The notes under the pieces: model-generated | Seen by the model: the letters and a program-made list of their open reading frames with translations, nothing else | What the model was told of the DNA's origin: nothing | Databases searched by the model: none | Position numbers and translations under genes: made by a program | Assembly (NCBI GenBank): GCA_030609785.1 | Contig: JAUWTC010000058.1 | Coordinates: 1 to 9,382, forward strand | Length of the DNA: 9,382 nt | Source: Holophagae bacterium | GTDB taxonomy: Bacteria; Acidobacteriota; Thermoanaerobaculia; Thermoanaerobaculales; Sulfomarinibacteraceae | Reading direction: 5' to 3' | Part shown: piece by piece, positions 6,366-9,382 of the stretch | Numbering within the stretch: position 1 is the stretch's first letter | How the letters are laid out: every line of letters starts with the position of its first letter

Positions 6366-6794
6366 ATGATTCGATTGATAAAGCGGTATGGCAGCCGGAA
6401 ACTCTACGATACCGAAGAGAGCCGTTATGTTTCGTTGGAAGAACTTGCGGGTTGGATCCGCCACGGGCAGGAGATCCGTGTCATTGACAACAAGAGTCAG
6501 GATGACGTCACCTCTCAGACCCTGACCCAGATCATCTCCGAGGAGGGCCGCCGAGGAAATTCAGTGCTGCCCAACGAACTGTTGCACGACATCATCCGGA
6601 TGGGCGAGCAAGCGGTTACCAGCTCAGTTGAACATCTCTCGACCTCGGTTGACCGACTGGTCCAGGCTTCAATCGATCGCATCGGGCCGGTTCGGCGGGC
6701 CCGCGAGGAAATGAGCCTGCTCCGGAAACGGCTGGAAGACCTGGAATCCTCCCTGGCCGAAATCGACGTTCCCTCCAAAGACGACGAGTCGTAG
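6366..6794 (+). CDS. phaR: PhaR/PhbF-type polyhydroxyalkanoate synthesis regulator, 142 aa
   Basis: Residues 3-62 match the PHB/PHA accumulation regulator DNA-binding domain: IKRYGSRKLYDT at 5-16, then YVSLEEL, then VIDNKSQDDVTSQTLTQII (39-57), corresponding to the family's DAKTGEDLTR..LLQII-like segment. In proteobacteria such proteins repress phasin and storage-granule genes, releasing DNA when they bind the polymer. Residues 63-108 are amphipathic and less conserved. Residues 110-135 form a likely coiled coil (RAREEMSLLRKRLEDLESSL) that could mediate oligomerisation. The start is supported by GGGAG six bases upstream of the ATG. No polymer synthase, phasin or depolymerase gene is in the window, so its targets are elsewhere or its role differs. 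It appears to be a single-gene unit, with a hairpin 12 bases past its stop. The N-terminal domain is clear; the functional label is carried over from the family. Confidence 0.88.
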   Translation: MIRLIKRYGSRKLYDTEESRYVSLEELAGWIRHGQEIRVIDNKSQDDVTSQTLTQIISEEGRRGNSVLPNELLHDIIRMGEQAVTSSVEHLSTSVDRLVQASIDRIGPVRRAREEMSLLRKRLEDLESSLAEIDVPSKDDES

Positions 6795-6806
6795 CAGGTA
6801 CGAAGG

Positions 6807-6827
6807 GGAAGTGCGTGCCGCACTTCC
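6807..6827. terminator. Hairpin terminator after the phaR-like gene
   Basis: GGAAGTGCG (6807-6815) and CGCACTTCC (6819-6827) form a perfect 9-bp stem with a TGC loop, starting 12 bases after the stop codon. It is followed by AAATTCTTAATCTTG, which is U-rich only in part. Position and stem strength favour a transcription end; the missing clean U-run lowers certainty. Confidence 0.6.
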
Positions 6828-6859
6828 AAATTCTTAATCTTGAATTCTTTATTTATTGT

Positions 6860-6943
6860 GCCTTTTTGTGGCTATTTTTTCTCTCTTTGCGTTTCCTTCG
6901 CGGTCTTGGCGTCTTGGCCGGTTCAATTGCCTTTTTGTGGCTA
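6860..6943. repeat. Dispersed-repeat-like element bounded by a 15-bp direct repeat
   Basis: GCCTTTTTGTGGCTA occurs at 6860-6874 and again at 6929-6943 in the same orientation, 69 bases apart. Between the copies, the minus strand reads as degenerate short units (GGCCAAGAC, GCCAAGACC, GCGAAGGAAAC, GCAAAGAGA). From memory, elements of this CGCAAAGACGCAAAG / GCCACAAAAAGGC style are scattered between genes in many environmental bacterial genomes. Their function is unknown. The element sits just upstream of the Asp-box protein gene and ends 59 bases before its start codon. Confidence 0.65.
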
Positions 6944-7002
6944 ATTGAGTCTTCCTGACGGCAAGGCTGATAGCTTCGCTACTATGAACTGCGGAGGTCC
7001 CC

Positions 7003-9382
7003 ATGCCCCTGAAGTCCATCTGCTTCGCCGTGACGCTATTCCTGGCAGCCATGCCGTCTGCCGCAGCACTACCCTCGCCCGATTCCGAGGCGCCACCAGA
7101 GCCCTTCGCCGGGCTGGAGCTGCGTTCCATCGGCCCGGCTTTCATGTCCGGTCGAATCGCCGACATCACCATCGACCCTGAAAACACCTCGACCTGGTAC
7201 GTCGCCGTCGGTTCCGGCGGTGTCTGGAAGACGACCAACGCCGGCACTACATGGACCCCAATTTTTGAAGACCAGTCAGTGTATTCGATCGGGTGTTTGA
7301 CTCTCGATCCCAACAACCGCAACACTGTGTGGGTCGGCAGCGGCGAAAACATCGGAGGGCGACACGTCGGTTTTGGCGACGGCATTTATCGCAGCCGTGA
7401 TGCCGGTGCGTCGTGGGAAAAACTCGGCTTGGAAAAAAGCCAACCTATTTCCAAAATCATCGTCGACCCCCGGGATTCAGATCGGGTCTTTGTGGCGGCA
7501 CAGGGACCCTTATGGTCACCCGGAGGCGACCGAGGCCTCTACGTGACGACCGACGGGGGGAAGACTTGGACCAAGGTCCTTGGAGGCGGAGAGTGGACCG
7601 GTGTCACCGATCTCGCGATGGACCCGCGGGACCCCGACACCCTCTACGCGGCCACGTGGCAACGGCAGCGAAGTATTGCAGCCTTGATGGATGGGGGTCC
7701 GGAATCCGGCCTTCACAAGAGCACTGACGGCGGAGAAACCTGGCGAGCCCTGAAGACCGGGCTGCCGGAGGAGCCGATGGGAAAGATCGGATTGGCGGTC
7801 TCACCGCAGCAACCCGATGTCATTTACGCGGCGATCGAACTGAAACGGCGGACTGGAGGTGTCTGGCGTTCTGACGACCGGGGGGAGAGTTGGAAGAAAC
7901 AATCCGATGCCGTTTCCGGCGCAACCGGTCCCCACTACTACCAGGAGCTGGTCGCCAGCCCCCATCAATTCGACCGTATCTACCTGATGGATGTGCGGAT
8001 CCAGATCTCGAACGACGGAGGGAAGACCTTCACCCGCCTGCCCGAAAAACTCAAACACAGTGACAACCACGCTCTGGCGTTTGTCACCGACGATCCCGAC
8101 TACCTGCTCGCGGGGACCGACGGCGGCCTGTACGAAAGTCACGATTCGGCAACGACCTGGCGCTACATCGCCAACCTGCCGGTGACACAGTTCTACAAGC
8201 TCGCTCTGGACGACCGCACTCCCTTTTACACCGTCTATGGCGGGACTCAGGACAACTCGACCCAGGGCGGACCCTCACGGACCGACACCACGAACGGCAT
8301 CCGAAACCGCGACTGGTTCATCACCGTCTTCGCCGATGGACACCAGCCTGCAGTTGAACCCGGCAACCCGGACATCGTCTACTCGGAGTGGCAACAGGGG
8401 AACCTGGTTCGAACCGACCGGACCACTGGAGAAATCGTGTACATCCAGCCGCAACCCGACCCGGGGGACCCGGCGGAACGTTTCAACTGGGATGCACCGA
8501 TCTTGATCAGCCCCCACTCGCCGACGCGCCTTTTCTACGCCAGCCAGAGAGTGTGGCGCTCTGACGACCGGGGAGACAGCTGGCGCCCGATCAGCCCCGA
8601 CCTGACCCGTGATCAGGACCGGTGGCACCTTCCGTTGATGGGCAGGATATGGAGCTACGACTCGCCCTGGGACGTCGACGCGATGTCCAAGTTCAACACA
8701 ATCACGTCGCTGGCGGAGTCACCGATCCTGGAGGGTCTTCTCTACGCCGGAACCGATGACGGGCTGATCCAGGTCTCCGAGGACGCAGGGGTCACCTGGA
8801 CGGCGACCGAAGTCGGCAGCATTCCCGGCATTCCGGGCGGGAGCTTCGTCAACGACATCAAGGCCGACCTCTTCGACGCCAACACCGTCTACATCGCCCT
8901 GGATGATCACAAGTCCGGCAACTTCAAACCCTTCCTGTTCAAGAGCACCAACCGGGGGCGCTCGTGGTCATCGATCGCCGGAGACCTCCCGGACCGCCAC
9001 CTGGTGTGGCGTATCGTCCAGGACCACGTCAAGCCTGATCTCCTCTTTGCCGGCACCGAGTTTGGACTGTTTTTCACTACCGACGGCGGCGACCACTGGG
9101 ACGAACTCGGCGGCAACGTCCCAACCATCCCCTTCAGGGATCTGGCGATCCAACGCCGTGAGAATGATCTTGTCGGCGCCACCTTCGGGCGGGGTTTCTT
9201 CATTCTGGACGATTATTCGTGTCTCAGAGAGGTTACGAAAGACGGGTTGGCTCAAAACGCCCAGCTCTTCTCGGTCCGCGACGCCTGGTCGTACATTCCG
9301 CGCAGTCCTCTCGGCGGCAGGGGTGTCGCCGACCAGGGGGCAGGCCATTTCATCGCCCCCAACCCGCCCTTCGGCGTCGTAT
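7003..9382 (+). CDS. Secreted sortilin/VPS10-like Asp-box (BNR) beta-propeller protein, N-terminal 793 residues
   Basis: The frame is open from the ATG at 7003 to the right edge without a stop. GGAGG at 6993-6997, five bases upstream, fixes the start. Residues 1-22 look like a Sec signal peptide: basic K4, hydrophobic core 6-17, small residues ending AAA at 22. Eleven Asp-box motifs of the S/T-x-D-x-G-x-x-W type are visible, with tryptophan (or phenylalanine) at 84, 138, 189, 247, 297, 343, 386, 527, 599, 655 and 699. The 140-residue gap between the seventh and eighth boxes suggests two propellers. Proteins of this sort are often labelled glycosyl hydrolase, but Asp boxes are structural and no catalytic set is evident, so enzyme activity should not be assumed. 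Family members usually run to about 1000-1100 residues, so roughly a quarter is missing beyond the edge. Likely location is periplasm or outside the cell, as a binding or processing protein. Two boxes (288-297 and 518-527) are nearly identical even at DNA level. Confidence 0.9.
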   Translation, partial: MPLKSICFAVTLFLAAMPSAAALPSPDSEAPPEPFAGLELRSIGPAFMSGRIADITIDPENTSTWYVAVGSGGVWKTTNAGTTWTPIFEDQSVYSIGCLTLDPNNRNTVWVGSGENIGGRHVGFGDGIYRSRDAGASWEKLGLEKSQPISKIIVDPRDSDRVFVAAQGPLWSPGGDRGLYVTTDGGKTWTKVLGGGEWTGVTDLAMDPRDPDTLYAATWQRQRSIAALMDGGPESGLHKSTDGGETWRALKTGLPEEPMGKIGLAVSPQQPDVIYAAIELKRRTGGVWRSDDRGESWKKQSDAVSGATGPHYYQELVASPHQFDRIYLMDVRIQISNDGGKTFTRLPEKLKHSDNHALAFVTDDPDYLLAGTDGGLYESHDSATTWRYIANLPVTQFYKLALDDRTPFYTVYGGTQDNSTQGGPSRTDTTNGIRNRDWFITVFADGHQPAVEPGNPDIVYSEWQQGNLVRTDRTTGEIVYIQPQPDPGDPAERFNWDAPILISPHSPTRLFYASQRVWRSDDRGDSWRPISPDLTRDQDRWHLPLMGRIWSYDSPWDVDAMSKFNTITSLAESPILEGLLYAGTDDGLIQVSEDAGVTWTATEVGSIPGIPGGSFVNDIKADLFDANTVYIALDDHKSGNFKPFLFKSTNRGRSWSSIAGDLPDRHLVWRIVQDHVKPDLLFAGTEFGLFFTTDGGDHWDELGGNVPTIPFRDLAIQRRENDLVGATFGRGFFILDDYSCLREVTKDGLAQNAQLFSVRDAWSYIPRSPLGGRGVADQGAGHFIAPNPPFGVV

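Noticed and set aside
6849..7385. 178-codon minus-strand open frame ending in the repeat element
   Set aside because: Most of it is antisense to the Asp-box protein. Its C-terminal part merely translates the dispersed repeat.

Overview
This is a bacterial chromosomal window, roughly 60% GC in its genes, with five protein-coding genes, two of which are cut by the window edges. The taxon cannot be fixed from sequence alone. A long secreted sortilin/VPS10-like Asp-box propeller, a stand-alone PhaR-type regulator, a roughly 600-residue UbiD-family decarboxylase and hairpin-rich intergenic repeats together suggest an environmental Acidobacteriota-type or deltaproteobacteria-like organism. That placement is inference.

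Layout from the left. (1) Positions 484 to 1 on the minus strand hold the N-terminal 161 residues of a probable LuxR-type transcriptional regulator; its HTH lies beyond the left edge. (2) Positions 485-1163 are non-coding. They contain an AT-rich stretch (about 700-845), a strong C6/G6 hairpin, and a modular array of seven short hairpins separated by four copies of a GGTTCC-containing box. The last box overlaps the stop codon of the next gene. (3) Positions 2963 to 1164 on the minus strand encode a UbiD-family decarboxylase. (4) Divergent from it, 3062-6028 encodes a PAS-GAF-PAS-PAS-GGDEF-EAL cyclic-di-GMP enzyme whose signature residues look intact. The two genes share a short promoter region containing a 15-bp-arm inverted repeat with one mismatch. 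It overlaps the decarboxylase ribosome-binding region and the -35 of a candidate promoter for the c-di-GMP gene. (5) Positions 6029-6365 are non-coding, with hairpins and a TTGACA promoter candidate. (6) Positions 6366-6794 encode a 142-residue PhaR/PhbF-type polyhydroxyalkanoate regulator, followed by a 9-bp hairpin. (7) Positions 6795-7002 carry a dispersed-repeat-like element bounded by a 15-bp direct repeat. (8) From 7003 to the right edge lies the N-terminal 793 residues of a secreted Asp-box (BNR) beta-propeller protein.

No single pathway links all the genes. Three of the five are signalling or regulatory proteins (LuxR-like, c-di-GMP, PhaR-like), so this looks like a regulatory neighbourhood rather than a biosynthetic operon. 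The divergent decarboxylase/c-di-GMP pair with its shared palindrome is the most likely co-regulated unit. No complete new defence or biosynthetic system is visible. The least explained structure is the modular hairpin array at 979-1168.
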